Shown here: one piece after another, positions 26,298 through 33,280 of the stretch
How the letters are laid out: each line of letters opens with the position of its first letter
Position numbering within the stretch: the stretch's first letter is position 1
Assembly (NCBI GenBank): GCA_004193595.1
Contig: RPGQ01000004.1
Location: forward strand, 56,809-120,808
Reading direction: 5' to 3'
Length of the DNA: 64,000 bases
Source of the DNA: Desulfobacteraceae bacterium Eth-SRB2
GTDB lineage: Bacteria > Desulfobacterota > Desulfobacteria > Desulfobacterales > UBA11574
The notes under the pieces: generated by a model
What the model was told of the DNA's origin: nothing
Seen by the model: only the letters and a program-made list of their open reading frames with translations
Database searches by the model: none
Made by a program: the position numbers and the translations under genes

Positions 26298-26419
26298 ATT
26301 TGATTCCTCCATTCAGGATAATTTTTTTTATCGATTTTACGTGACGCGGTTCTTACGCCATCCTTATCCAATACATCCAAAGCAAGTCTTATGACCCTGT
26401 AATAATTCCCGGGGACCAT
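26294..26419 (-). CDS. Small hypothetical protein upstream of nifX copy 2, 41 aa
   Basis: ATG at 26419 with a GAGGT site 7 bp upstream. The frame stops in an ATGA overlap with the nifX-like start, an arrangement typical of translational coupling. The peptide begins MVPGNYYRVIRLALDVLDKDG and continues VRTASRKIDKKNYPEWRNQI; helical and basic, no family recognised. Upstream of copy 1 the same region (GGKTASRKIQ) is degenerate. Real but uncertain. Confidence 0.45.
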   Translation of the reverse strand: MVPGNYYRVIRLALDVLDKDGVRTASRKIDKKNYPEWRNQI

Positions 26420-26438
26420 CACTAATACCTCAGCATTT

Positions 26439-26759
26439 CTATTTTAAAAGTTTTTTCAGGGCGTCAAAAAGCACGTATTCAGGATGAAGCCCCACAAAGC
26501 GCTGTATCTCTTTACTGTTTTTAAATATGACCATGGTGGGAACACATTGTATTCCTAATTTCATTGCCACATCCTGATTTTCATGAATATCCATAGAAGC
26601 AATTAATGCTTCTCCTTTAAATTGATAAGCAAGCTTATTAATAATTGGCTCCTGAAAGTGGCACGGTGCACACCACGGTGCACTAAAATCTACAAGGGTA
26701 ACTCCGTTTTCGATTGCTTTTTTAAACTCCTCTGCAGATGGGATCTTTCTTATCCCCAT
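26439..26759 (-). CDS. Thioredoxin-like protein with WCAPC motif
   Basis: 106 residues from the ATG at 26759, favoured by a GAGGGAA site; a start at 26813 would overlap the candidate -12 element. Thioredoxin fold with LVDFSAPWCAPCHFQEP (Cys30 and Cys33; Ala replaces the usual Gly) and the cis-Pro loop CVPTMVIF. It would reduce disulfides or donate electrons to its operon partners. It appears to be the first gene of the leftward metal-cluster operon, about 40 nt downstream of the predicted sigma-54 start point. Confidence 0.85.
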   Translation of the reverse strand: MGIRKIPSAEEFKKAIENGVTLVDFSAPWCAPCHFQEPIINKLAYQFKGEALIASMDIHENQDVAMKLGIQCVPTMVIFKNSKEIQRFVGLHPEYVLFDALKKLLK

Positions 26760-26808
26760 TGTATTCCCTCGTTTTGTGCATTCATATATTACATGCAGCC
26801 CTACTCTT

Positions 26809-26824
26809 ATCAATAATCATGCCA
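26809..26824 (-). promoter_or_regulatory. Candidate sigma-54 promoter of the metal-cluster operon
   Basis: On the reverse strand TGGCATGATTATTGAT matches TGGCAC-N5-TTGCA except the last base of each box. A GTAACG operator array lies about 145-200 bp upstream (26968-27017), the usual distance for a sigma-54 activator site, and a sigma-54 activator gene is nearby (28940). The orp operons of Desulfovibrio are sigma-54 controlled. Confidence 0.5.
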
Positions 26825-26967
26825 TGTGTAACGGCAATGTTCATATGTATATGACACCATCACTGAGTTGAAACGTAACTTACTATAATATTATTTAAAT
26901 TTTAGTTATTACAAAAGACAAAGTGATTTTGGTGGAAAAAATTCAACGCAGATTAACAAATTAAAAT

Positions 26968-27017
26968 AGCGTTACGTGTAATAAAATGTAACGTTAGGTA
27001 ACGATATTGTAACGCTT
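26968..27017. promoter_or_regulatory. GTAACG operator array, copy 1
   Basis: Boxes CGTTAC (26970), GTAACG (26988), GTAACG (26998) and GTAACG (27009); the outer pair AGCGTTAC...GTAACGCT is a perfect inverted repeat. Copy 2 (28718-28766) has exactly the same box spacing (18, 10, 11 bp). The near-helical 10-11 bp phasing suggests cooperative protein binding, likely by the neighbouring activator. Confidence 0.6.
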
Positions 27018-27095
27018 AGAGATCGGATTGTTGCAAGATAATTGGCTTTCCCGCCTGCCATTTCAAGCTCGCCGCCGGCCGGGCAAAGTAAAACT

Positions 27096-27139
27096 GGCAA
27101 ATCGACCCCAAGGACCTATCCCTTAAGGGCCGATTTGCC
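27096..27139 (+). other. Conserved hairpin plus 12-codon mini-frame, copy 1
   Basis: GGCAAATCG...CGATTTGCC forms a 9-bp stem. The loop and the following AAGAAGGTGGGTAATATG are conserved in copy 2 (28811-28851), where one G-C pair is replaced by A-T. Downstream a 12-residue frame MKMEVAKLTSTE (27159-27197) has a ribosome-binding site. It may be a structured leader or the relic of a gene start. The rest of the 940-bp gap (26814-27753) has no gene. Confidence 0.4.
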
Positions 27140-27357
27140 GATTAAGAAGGTGGGTAATATGAAAATGGAGGTTGCCAAGTTAACCTCAACTGAATAAATA
27201 AGCAAATATTATGCCAGCCATATATCACTCAATTGAATTTCTTTGTTGCAACCGGAATAAATTAATTTAAATAATTTCATGGAAATATCCGGGTCCAGAG
27301 GGCCCGGCTTTGATTACCCTCAGAGGGGATTTAGTTTGCCGGCATTTAATGATTTAC

Positions 27358-27495
27358 GGAGTACTGGAGTATTGGAGTGGTGGAGTAATGGAAGAAACCC
27401 CTTTTTTCATCGTTCTCAGAAAACAGATCCCTGGAGAAAATCTGAAAGTTTAAAGCTCTTTTTTTTAAATCAACACTCCAATACTCCAGTACTCC
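27358..27495. repeat. 21-bp perfect inverted repeat of GGAGTACT-type words
   Basis: 27358-27378 (GGAGTACTGGAGTATTGGAG, then T) is exactly complementary to 27475-27495, with 96 bp between. It could form a long hairpin in RNA upstream of the rightward glycine-rich gene. The words are made of degenerate GGAGTAxTGGAGT units. Confidence 0.7.
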
Positions 27496-27626
27496 TTTAC
27501 CCCGGTTGATTTATACGGGCAGAGCCATTGATCTCTGACCCCCGCGATGCGGGACAGGCTTGGCCCCGAGGATCAGGTTTTTTAGAACCCAATAAATAAT
27601 TTCGGTCATACGCTCAAAAAAAATAC

Positions 27627-27654
27627 TTGACTATTTGGTGTGGATAGTTATTTT
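27627..27654 (+). promoter_or_regulatory. Candidate sigma-70 promoter
   Basis: TTGACT (27627-27632), 16-bp spacer, TATTTT (27649-27654), about 110 bp upstream of the glycine-rich gene at 27763 and facing it. Confidence 0.4.
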
Positions 27655-27762
27655 ATGGTCAAAGGCTCATAACAGAAGGTAAGAACGCCGAGCCATAAAA
27701 AGCTCAAGTTTATTCAGGAAGAGCCTGGTGCGTCAAATTTTAAAGGAAAGGAGGTGTTTTAT

Positions 27763-28188
27763 ATGCCTGGATTTGATGGAACAGGACCCGCTGGAACGGG
27801 TTCTATGACAGGACGGGGTCAAGGATTCTGCAATCCTTCCCGGAGTGTTTATGGTCCAACACCGATATTGAGACGCGGATATAGAAGCTATGGCTATGGA
27901 CAGGGCTTTGGTCGTGGTTTTGGTCAAGGCCGTGGCTTTAGAGCCGGTTTTGGGCCTGGTTTTGGCCAGGGGCGGGGCTACGGAAGAGGTCTTGGCCGGT
28001 GTGGAGTTTACCCTCCCACCGAGAGAGAGTATGGCCCAGCTTACTATGCCCCTTATGAGAATCCTTACGCCATGAAACCCGAAGATGAGGTTAATATACT
28101 CAAGGGTGAAGCCGATGCCGTGAAGAAAGAACTCGATGCCATAAATAAACGCATTAAAGAAATCGAGTCGGTATCTTCTGAAAAATAA
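27763..28188 (+). CDS. DUF5320-type Gly/Tyr/Phe-rich protein with C-terminal coiled coil
   Basis: 141 residues from the ATG at 27763, placed by an AAAGGAGGTG site; the GTG at 27754 overlaps that site. It starts MPGFDGTGPAGTGSMTGRG, the DUF5320 signature, followed by GFGRGFGQGRGF-type repeats and a charged coiled-coil end (EVNILKGEADAVKKELDAINKRIKEIE). This family accompanies ORP/NifX and MinD-ferredoxin genes in anaerobes; its function is unknown. It is the only rightward gene inside the block. A long-loop hairpin (28210-28250) follows. Confidence 0.72.
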   Translation: MPGFDGTGPAGTGSMTGRGQGFCNPSRSVYGPTPILRRGYRSYGYGQGFGRGFGQGRGFRAGFGPGFGQGRGYGRGLGRCGVYPPTEREYGPAYYAPYENPYAMKPEDEVNILKGEADAVKKELDAINKRIKEIESVSSEK

Positions 28189-28209
28189 TGTTGATTAAAA
28201 TGGTTTTCG

Positions 28210-28250
28210 GGCCTCCGGATTTGTTTCAAAGTTTATTTTTACCGGAGGTC
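28210..28250. terminator. Hairpin after the DUF5320-type gene
   Basis: GGCCTCCGG and CCGGAGGTC form a 9-bp stem (one G-U pair) around a 23-nt loop, 22 bp after the stop. A T-run follows only at 28268-28275, so classic intrinsic termination is uncertain. Confidence 0.3.
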
Positions 28251-28271
28251 CGGGATATCATTGGGCCGTTT

Positions 28272-28470
28272 TTTTTCAACCCCCGATACGGAGCATTTCT
28301 TCATAGCCGAGTATCTCCAGGTGCGGGATAAATTACACTCCCGGTTCCGGCATACAGTAGATACATCTCAAATTGCAGCGATCCGTAATAAAAAGTCGTA
28401 ACTAATTGATGACCCTGTGATTGTTATCCAAGAGTGGGAAGCCTTCAAGGGACTTTAGCGTATATAAGCC
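28272..28470 (-). pseudogene. moaA: moaA remnant with internal deletion
   Basis: Sequence from 28290 to about 28470 follows the moaA 5' region (20390-20580) closely: shared words include CGGCATACAGTAGATACATC and GCAGCGATCCGTAAT. Immediately left, TTTTCAACCCCCGATACGG is the moaA 3' end (19553-19572). About 820 bp between these points are missing and the start codon is lost (ATACGC). It follows the second CooT-like gene just as moaA follows the first. Confidence 0.75.
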
Positions 28471-28487
28471 GTGTTATCAAAAAAGGA

Positions 28488-28688
28488 TCAATTCGACTTC
28501 TCTTTTTTAAGCATGACAAAGTGTCCGTCTATGAGGTCGATGGTTTGAATATCACCTTCGATAAACCTCCTTTCCCCGAACAGATTGGTGAACCAAAAGC
28601 CCTTGCCCTCGGCTTCTATTCGAGCGACGTCTTTCATAATTTGATTTTGCTCATTCCCCGAATTCATATACACGGTGCTCAAGCACAT
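28488..28688 (-). CDS. CooT-family nickel-binding protein, copy 2
   Basis: 66 residues, 14 or fewer differences from copy 1 at 20588-20788: MCLSTVYMNSGNEQNQIM, LFGERRFIEGDIQTIDLIDG. The N-terminal Met-Cys is kept, and the AGGAGGAGAAC site is intact, so the gene looks functional although its downstream partner moaA is deleted. The GTAACG array (28718-28766) begins 30 bp before its start. Confidence 0.75.
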   Translation of the reverse strand: MCLSTVYMNSGNEQNQIMKDVARIEAEGKGFWFTNLFGERRFIEGDIQTIDLIDGHFVMLKKEKSN

Positions 28689-28717
28689 GTTCTCCTCCTA
28701 ATCCATAATAAAAAAGT

Positions 28718-28766
28718 AGCGTTACTCATAACCAGAAGTAACGTCAAGTAACGATTTTGTAACGCT
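28718..28766. promoter_or_regulatory. GTAACG operator array, copy 2
   Basis: CGTTAC (28720), GTAACG (28738, 28748, 28759) with outer AGCGTTAC...GTAACGCT, the same spacing as at 26968-27017. It lies between the activator gene and the second CooT-like gene. No sigma-54 -24/-12 pair is seen between it and that gene, so this copy may have lost its promoter or serve repression or autoregulation. Confidence 0.55.
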
Positions 28767-28810
28767 TAAAGATCCGAACCAGTTAATTTCCGGCATGCAA
28801 AGTAAAAATA

Positions 28811-28851
28811 ACAAATCGACCCCAAGGACCTATCCCTTAGGGCCGATTTGT
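28811..28851 (+). other. Conserved hairpin, copy 2
   Basis: ACAAATCG...CGATTTGT stem with the same loop (CCCCAAGGACCTATCCCTT) as 27096-27139, followed by GAAGGGGGTAATATG and an 11-residue frame MKMEVTKLNPD. Compared with copy 1 one base pair changed on both sides (G-C to A-T), which is compatible with selection on RNA pairing. Confidence 0.4.
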
Positions 28852-28939
28852 CATTAAGAAGGGGGTAATATGAAAATGGAGGTTACCAAGTTAAACCCCG
28901 ATTAATTAAAAAAGCAAATATTATGCCATAAATCAGGTT

Positions 28940-29836
28940 TTATGCACTTTTTTTAAATTTAATATTGAATCGCTTCATCTGGTTCCAGACACTTGTTCTG
29001 GATATGCCCAGCATTCGTGACGCCTGGGACTGGTTGCCGCCGGATTGCTGCAAGGCATCTATAAGCCGTCTCTTCTTTATTTCCTCCAGGCCCAAGGACG
29101 ATGGTTCACCGGTTTCATGGGGGATTTCCATGTGATAAATATTGGGCGGTAGATGCTCAGGACCAATCATCGGTCCCTGACAGGCAACAAAGGCGTATTC
29201 AAGGGTGCTTTTGAGTTCCCTTACATTTCCGGGCCATGGGTATCGGATTATTAGATCTAAGGCTTCATTGGTAATGCCTTGAATTCTTTTTTCGCTTTTC
29301 AGACAAATTCTTTGGAAGAATGACTCGGCCAAGAGCGGAATATCGCCGGTTCTTTCTCTCAATGGCGGAACCCATATGGGAACCACATTTATCCGGTAAT
29401 AAAAATCTTCCCTGAAAGCACCTTGATCCACAAGCTGTTTTAGATCCTTGTTGGTTGCCGTAATGATTCTAACATCAATCCGAATCGGCTGGTGATCACC
29501 CACCCGTTCAATGTTCTTTTCTTCAAGCACCCTTAAAAGTTTTACCTGGGTTGAAAGGGGTAAATCGCCAATTTCGTCCAGAAAAATATCTCCTTCATGG
29601 GCGGCTTCGAATCTTCCGGTTCGACTCTGAAAAGCGCCGGTATAAGCGCCTTTTACGTGGCCAAAAAGCTCACTTTCCAGGAGCGACTCATTCAGGGCCG
29701 CACAGCTAACCTTTACATACGGTTTGTTTTTGCGGGGACCACTTTTATGAATCGCCCTTGCGATAAGCTCCTTTCCGGTCCCACTTTCCCCAAAAATAAT
29801 CACCGGCGCATCCGACTCAGAAGCGTTTGTAATCAT
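28940..29836 (-). CDS. Sigma-54 activator (AAA+ and Fis HTH), N-terminally truncated
   Basis: 298 residues: Walker A GESGTGKE (16-23), the sigma-54 contact loop GAYTGA (63-68), Walker B GDIFLDEIGD (82-91), an arginine-finger region, and a C-terminal Fis-type helix-turn-helix (NQSQASRMLGISRTSVWNQM). Homology continues for about three residues upstream of the ATG (QIFTM), then the frame stops at 29861-29863. The sensory domain and the first part of AAA+ are missing, exactly where a jag fragment begins on the other strand. In Desulfovibrio such an activator controls the orp operons. The remaining protein may be constitutive or inactive. Confidence 0.8.
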   Translation of the reverse strand: MITNASESDAPVIIFGESGTGKELIARAIHKSGPRKNKPYVKVSCAALNESLLESELFGHVKGAYTGAFQSRTGRFEAAHEGDIFLDEIGDLPLSTQVKLLRVLEEKNIERVGDHQPIRIDVRIITATNKDLKQLVDQGAFREDFYYRINVVPIWVPPLRERTGDIPLLAESFFQRICLKSEKRIQGITNEALDLIIRYPWPGNVRELKSTLEYAFVACQGPMIGPEHLPPNIYHMEIPHETGEPSSLGLEEIKKRRLIDALQQSGGNQSQASRMLGISRTSVWNQMKRFNIKFKKSA

Positions 29837-29864
29837 GGTAAAAATCTGCCACCAGTGTACTTAA

Positions 29865-30113
29865 TATATAGATGTGGAAGGCTATCTTGAAAAGAGGCGA
29901 ATTAGCCTTCAACGGCTGGCTGTGAGGATGGCGGAAAAGGTGAAAAGCACCGGAAAGCCTTCAGCACTCGGTCAAATGAATGCTCATGATCGAAGAATCG
30001 TGCATATTTCCTTGCAAGATGATAACAGGGTTAGAACTCAGAGCAAGGGGGAAGGTTTTTTAAAGAAGCTTGTCATATTTCCTAAAAAAAATTATTCCCG
30101 CAAGGAAAGATAA
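29865..30113 (+). pseudogene. jag: jag (KhpB) fragment, R3H domain only
   Basis: 82 codons from just after a stop at 29862-29864 read YIDVEGYLEKRRISLQRLAV then MAEKVKSTGKPSALGQMNAHDRRIVH and the SKGEGFLKKLVIFPKK end. This is the Jag/SpoIIIJ-associated R3H domain; the Jag-N and KH domains are absent. jag normally lies between yidC and mnmE near the origin, and mnmE does follow at 30778. The missing 5' part coincides with the truncation of the oppositely oriented sigma-54 activator, so a rearrangement (or assembly join) cut both genes. Confidence 0.82.
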
Positions 30114-30777
30114 AGTTTAGGCCTTGGCACCATATGGCATAAAGGAGGAATGGCTTCGGTGAAATAGAAAAGAATAAACGTGAATGGTTACAAAAAAGTT
30201 TAAGCGAATAAAAATGATGGGAGAGCTTGTCCTAAAGGGAGTTGAAGAAAAGGTCTTTTTGACAACTTAAATATTTTATTTTTGATTTAGCCCTCAATAT
30301 TTCAAAATTCCATCCCTCTATTCCGATTGCAAAACAGGATGCCTTAAAATAATTGAAGGGTCAATAATTTTTTAGTAACGTTCAAAAGTTACGGCAAGAC
30401 CCTTTTTGCCTCGGAACTGGCAACAATATGAAATCATTTTTCTTGGTTAAAATTGTATTTTAGAATGCTGAATAAAGTTCTTTTTAAAAAATGGATATGC
30501 CCAAATTTAAAAAATATATCAATGTCTTATCCTAATTTATAAGTCTGGTTTCAGCTTTAAGATGAATAAAAACTTAATCCCAAATTCTTTGCCGACTTTG
30601 ATATTATAAACCGCTATAGATCGCTGAATTTAACATGATGCCGCAACTTTTGAACCTTACCAATTTTCAAAAAGTTTTGGTGTATTAATTGATGAGAGTG
30701 ACACAAATCCACCATTTGTTGAGAAGTTGCGATTTTCGGAATAGTAAGGTAGGAAATGGAAAAACGGCGTATCAAAA
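30114..30777. other. Gene-free region before mnmE
   Basis: 664 bp. AT-rich, no convincing frame over 30 codons. It contains a reverse-strand member of the short repeat E family (30669-30710, AAGTTTTGGTGTATTAATTG). In relatives jag and mnmE are close together, so this spacer is unusually long. Confidence 0.5.
30669..30710 (-). repeat. Short dispersed repeat E, divergent copy
   Basis: AAAAAGTTTTGGTGTATTAA then TTGATGAGAGTGACACAAATCC resembles the reverse complement of the 47166-47230 element. Confidence 0.4.
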
Positions 30778-32205
30778 ATGGACATTGCAACTATTGCTGC
30801 TATAGCAACTCCGACCGGAAGAGGCGGAATCGGGATTATTAAAATTTCAGGTAAAAATGCTTTTTCTATTGCCGCATCTGTTTTTAAAAAATCCGGACCG
30901 GTAATCGGTGATCTTGAAGGAAAGGGGGAACCCTTTTTATTTTCTTTAAAATCCCATCGCCTTTATCATGGTCATATTGTGGATAAGGAAAAAGGAAGGG
31001 TTTTGGATGAGGTCCTTCTTTCCGTGATGGTGGCACCGCGAACCTACACCATGGAGGATGTTGTTGAAATAAACACGCATTCAGGGCCTGTTGTCCTAAC
31101 TACGATTCTCGATTTAGTTTTAAAACAGGGCGCAAAACTGGCTGAGCCGGGGGAGTTTACACAAAGAGCCTATCTTAATGGACGAATTGATTTGACACAG
31201 GCTGAAGCTGTTATCGATATAATTAATTCAAAGACCGAAAGGTCGTTAGAAATAGCAACTTCGCATATAAAGGGCGGTTTAAAAAAAAAGATTGAGGCTA
31301 TAAGAGGCGATTTGGTTGATATTTTGGTAGAGATAGAGACCGCCATAGATTTTTCTGATGATGCCGGAGAAAGCTTTAATTCTGAGAGGATTGTCGAGAC
31401 GCTGGAGCGGGTGATTGTTGATAATTTAGAAGGGCTTATAGAGAAATATCAAAATGCGCATGTTTTAAGAGATGGTCTTAAAATGGTCGTTGTCGGAAGG
31501 CCGAATGTAGGAAAATCCAGCCTTATGAACCGATTGATTCAGGAAGATCGGGCAATTGTTACTCCTATTCCCGGTACCACAAGAGACCTGATCGAAGAAA
31601 CGTTGAACATCCACGGCATTCCGGTAAAAATCGCAGATACTGCCGGTCTACATGAAACCGATGATCCGATTGAAGCCATGGGAATTGAAAAAGCGGAGGA
31701 ATATATTAGCGATTCTGATTTGATTCTTTTCATGGTAGATGCAAGTGATCCATTAACTGGTGAAGATTATAAAATATATAAAAAAATAAGAAATAAACGG
31801 CTTATACTTGTAATCAACAAGTCGGATCTTGTGGAAGATAATTTTAAAATTGATATTCCCGATTCATGGAACAAACCGGAAAGGATTAAGATATCAGCTC
31901 TTTACGGCAGGGGACTGAACGAACTTAAGGATTTAATCGTAAAACTTTCTATCGGGGAATATGGAATAGAGGTTCAAAATAAAATCATTCCCAACTTAAG
32001 GCAAAAAATGGCCCTTGAGCGGAGCTTAGGGATTTGTGTTGCCGTGGTCCAAGAAATAAAAAAGGAGAAATCTTTTGAATTTATTGCCATGGATATAAAG
32101 GAGGCCTTAGACAGTATCGGTGAAATAATAGGAGATACTGCAAAAGATGATGTAATCGATCAGATTTTCAGCCGGTTCTGTATCGGAAAATGGTGTTTCA
32201 CGTGA
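30778..32205 (+). CDS. mnmE: tRNA modification GTPase MnmE
   Basis: 475 residues with the three MnmE regions: a formyl-THF-binding N-domain (TIAAIATPTGRGGIGIIKISG), a helical domain, and an inserted GTPase domain with G1 GRPNVGKSS, G3 DTAGLHE and G4 NKSD. With MnmG it installs the cmnm5 group at U34 of tRNAs. The normal C-terminus IFSRFCIGK, whose Cys is catalytically important, is followed here by four extra residues WCFT because the coding sequence runs into a parS site. The usual downstream mnmG-rsmG-parA-parB genes are not present. Confidence 0.95.
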   Translation: MDIATIAAIATPTGRGGIGIIKISGKNAFSIAASVFKKSGPVIGDLEGKGEPFLFSLKSHRLYHGHIVDKEKGRVLDEVLLSVMVAPRTYTMEDVVEINTHSGPVVLTTILDLVLKQGAKLAEPGEFTQRAYLNGRIDLTQAEAVIDIINSKTERSLEIATSHIKGGLKKKIEAIRGDLVDILVEIETAIDFSDDAGESFNSERIVETLERVIVDNLEGLIEKYQNAHVLRDGLKMVVVGRPNVGKSSLMNRLIQEDRAIVTPIPGTTRDLIEETLNIHGIPVKIADTAGLHETDDPIEAMGIEKAEEYISDSDLILFMVDASDPLTGEDYKIYKKIRNKRLILVINKSDLVEDNFKIDIPDSWNKPERIKISALYGRGLNELKDLIVKLSIGEYGIEVQNKIIPNLRQKMALERSLGICVAVVQEIKKEKSFEFIAMDIKEALDSIGEIIGDTAKDDVIDQIFSRFCIGKWCFT

Positions 32206-32209
32206 AACA
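32194..32209. promoter_or_regulatory. parS: parS chromosome-partitioning site
   Basis: TGTTTCACGTGAAACA is a perfect 16-bp match to the bacterial parS consensus bound by ParB. It overlaps the mnmE stop codon (TGA at 32203-32205). parS sites cluster near oriC, and mnmE/jag are origin-region genes, so the location is coherent. Only this copy was noticed. Confidence 0.9.
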
Positions 32210-32225
32210 AATTAGGAGTTAACTT

Positions 32226-32911
32226 ATGAAAATAGACTTTACGCCATATTTTGTGAAATACAAAACATTAGCAACCCAAGCCGATGAAGTGTTTGCAAGG
32301 GTACAAAAAGACCATCCGGAATGCGTAACATGTAAGATCAAATGTGCAGACTGCTGTGCGCCAACGTCACCACTTGCTATTAGGCGATCTATATAAACCA
32401 TCAGTTTAATAAAATCATCAAAGGCAAGGAAAAAATCAGGCTTATCGATAGGGCCAATCAAGCGGATCGAAAAACACATATGATCAAAAAACAAGCGGTT
32501 AAAAATAAAAAAGCCGGAAAGAACGAGACGGAGATACTCATGGATATCGCCGCAGAGCGGGTCAGATGCCCTCTTCTAAATGATAATGAAATGTGTGCCG
32601 TTTATGAATATAGGCCGATAACGTGTCGACTTTATGGGATACCAACATCCATAGGAGGGCGAAGTCATACCTGTGGTAAATCGGGGTTTGTCGAAGGAAA
32701 GCAGTATCCGGCGGTTAATCTGGATGCGATTCAAAAAAAGCTTTACGACATTTCCTATGAATTTGTAAGTGGAATAAAAACAAAGTATGTAAAAATGGCG
32801 AATATGCTTGTCCCTTTATCCATGGCCATTCTTACAGTCTTTGATGAAGAGTATCTTGGTATTACAAACTCGAAAAAAGGCCAAGAAGAACAAGGAAAGG
32901 AAAATGAATAA
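32226..32911 (+). pseudogene. YkgJ-type CxxCxxxCC protein with a -1 frameshift
   Basis: ATG at 32226 with AGGAG upstream. The first 52 codons include CVTCKIKCADCC, then the frame hits a stop at 32394. Removing one base's worth of shift near 32382 (ATT-[G]AG-GCG) restores a continuous 228-residue protein: ...AIYINHQFNKII, RCPLLNDNEMCAVYEYRPITCRLYG, the zinc/iron-cluster-binding pattern of the YkgJ (CxxCxxCC) family. Either a genuine frameshift mutation or a sequence error. A start at 32480 would yield only the C-terminal 143 residues without the first Cys cluster. Confidence 0.75.
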
Positions 32912-33251
32912 AATTTCACCTGAGGAAGAGGAAAAAAGGAAAAAGGCGATTTTCGAAGGCATGTCACCGAGGCGCCAGAAACATATTCTAAAAAAAGGAT
33001 ATGAAAACTGGGAGCCGTTTCAGAAACCCAAAGATCCTATAGATATAAGAAAAGACGAAACAAAACGAACAACCCAGTCCCTTGTCCGGGAGTTTTTACA
33101 GACAAAGGATTTTGAAGAATACAGCAATGCATATGGAAGGGGAGTATTTGAAATATGCCTCGGCATTATCAATAATGATGAACGGTTCAAGGGGATGTAT
33201 GAAGTTTCGGTCTGGTACCGGGAATTGTTAAAACGTGAAGGGCATGAATGA
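32904..33251 (+). CDS. Hypothetical protein, 115 aa
   Basis: The ATG at 32904 overlaps the preceding stop by 8 bp and has an AAGGAAAGG site. A frame extending back to 32808 lies within the previous gene and is unlikely. The protein is highly charged: MNKISPEEEEKRKKAIFEGM, SPRRQKHILKKGYENWEPF, then a helical region with AYGRGVFEICLGIINNDERFKGMYEVSVWYRELL. No domain recognised. Coupled to the YkgJ-type gene. Confidence 0.7.
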   Translation: MNKISPEEEEKRKKAIFEGMSPRRQKHILKKGYENWEPFQKPKDPIDIRKDETKRTTQSLVREFLQTKDFEEYSNAYGRGVFEICLGIINNDERFKGMYEVSVWYRELLKREGHE

Positions 33252-33280
33252 CCCAAGTCATGAATCTCTCTTTGACATAA

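Noticed and set aside
32808..32903. Longer N-terminus for the 115-aa protein
   Set aside because: It lies inside the YkgJ-type gene; the ATG at 32904 has the ribosome-binding site and the usual short overlap.
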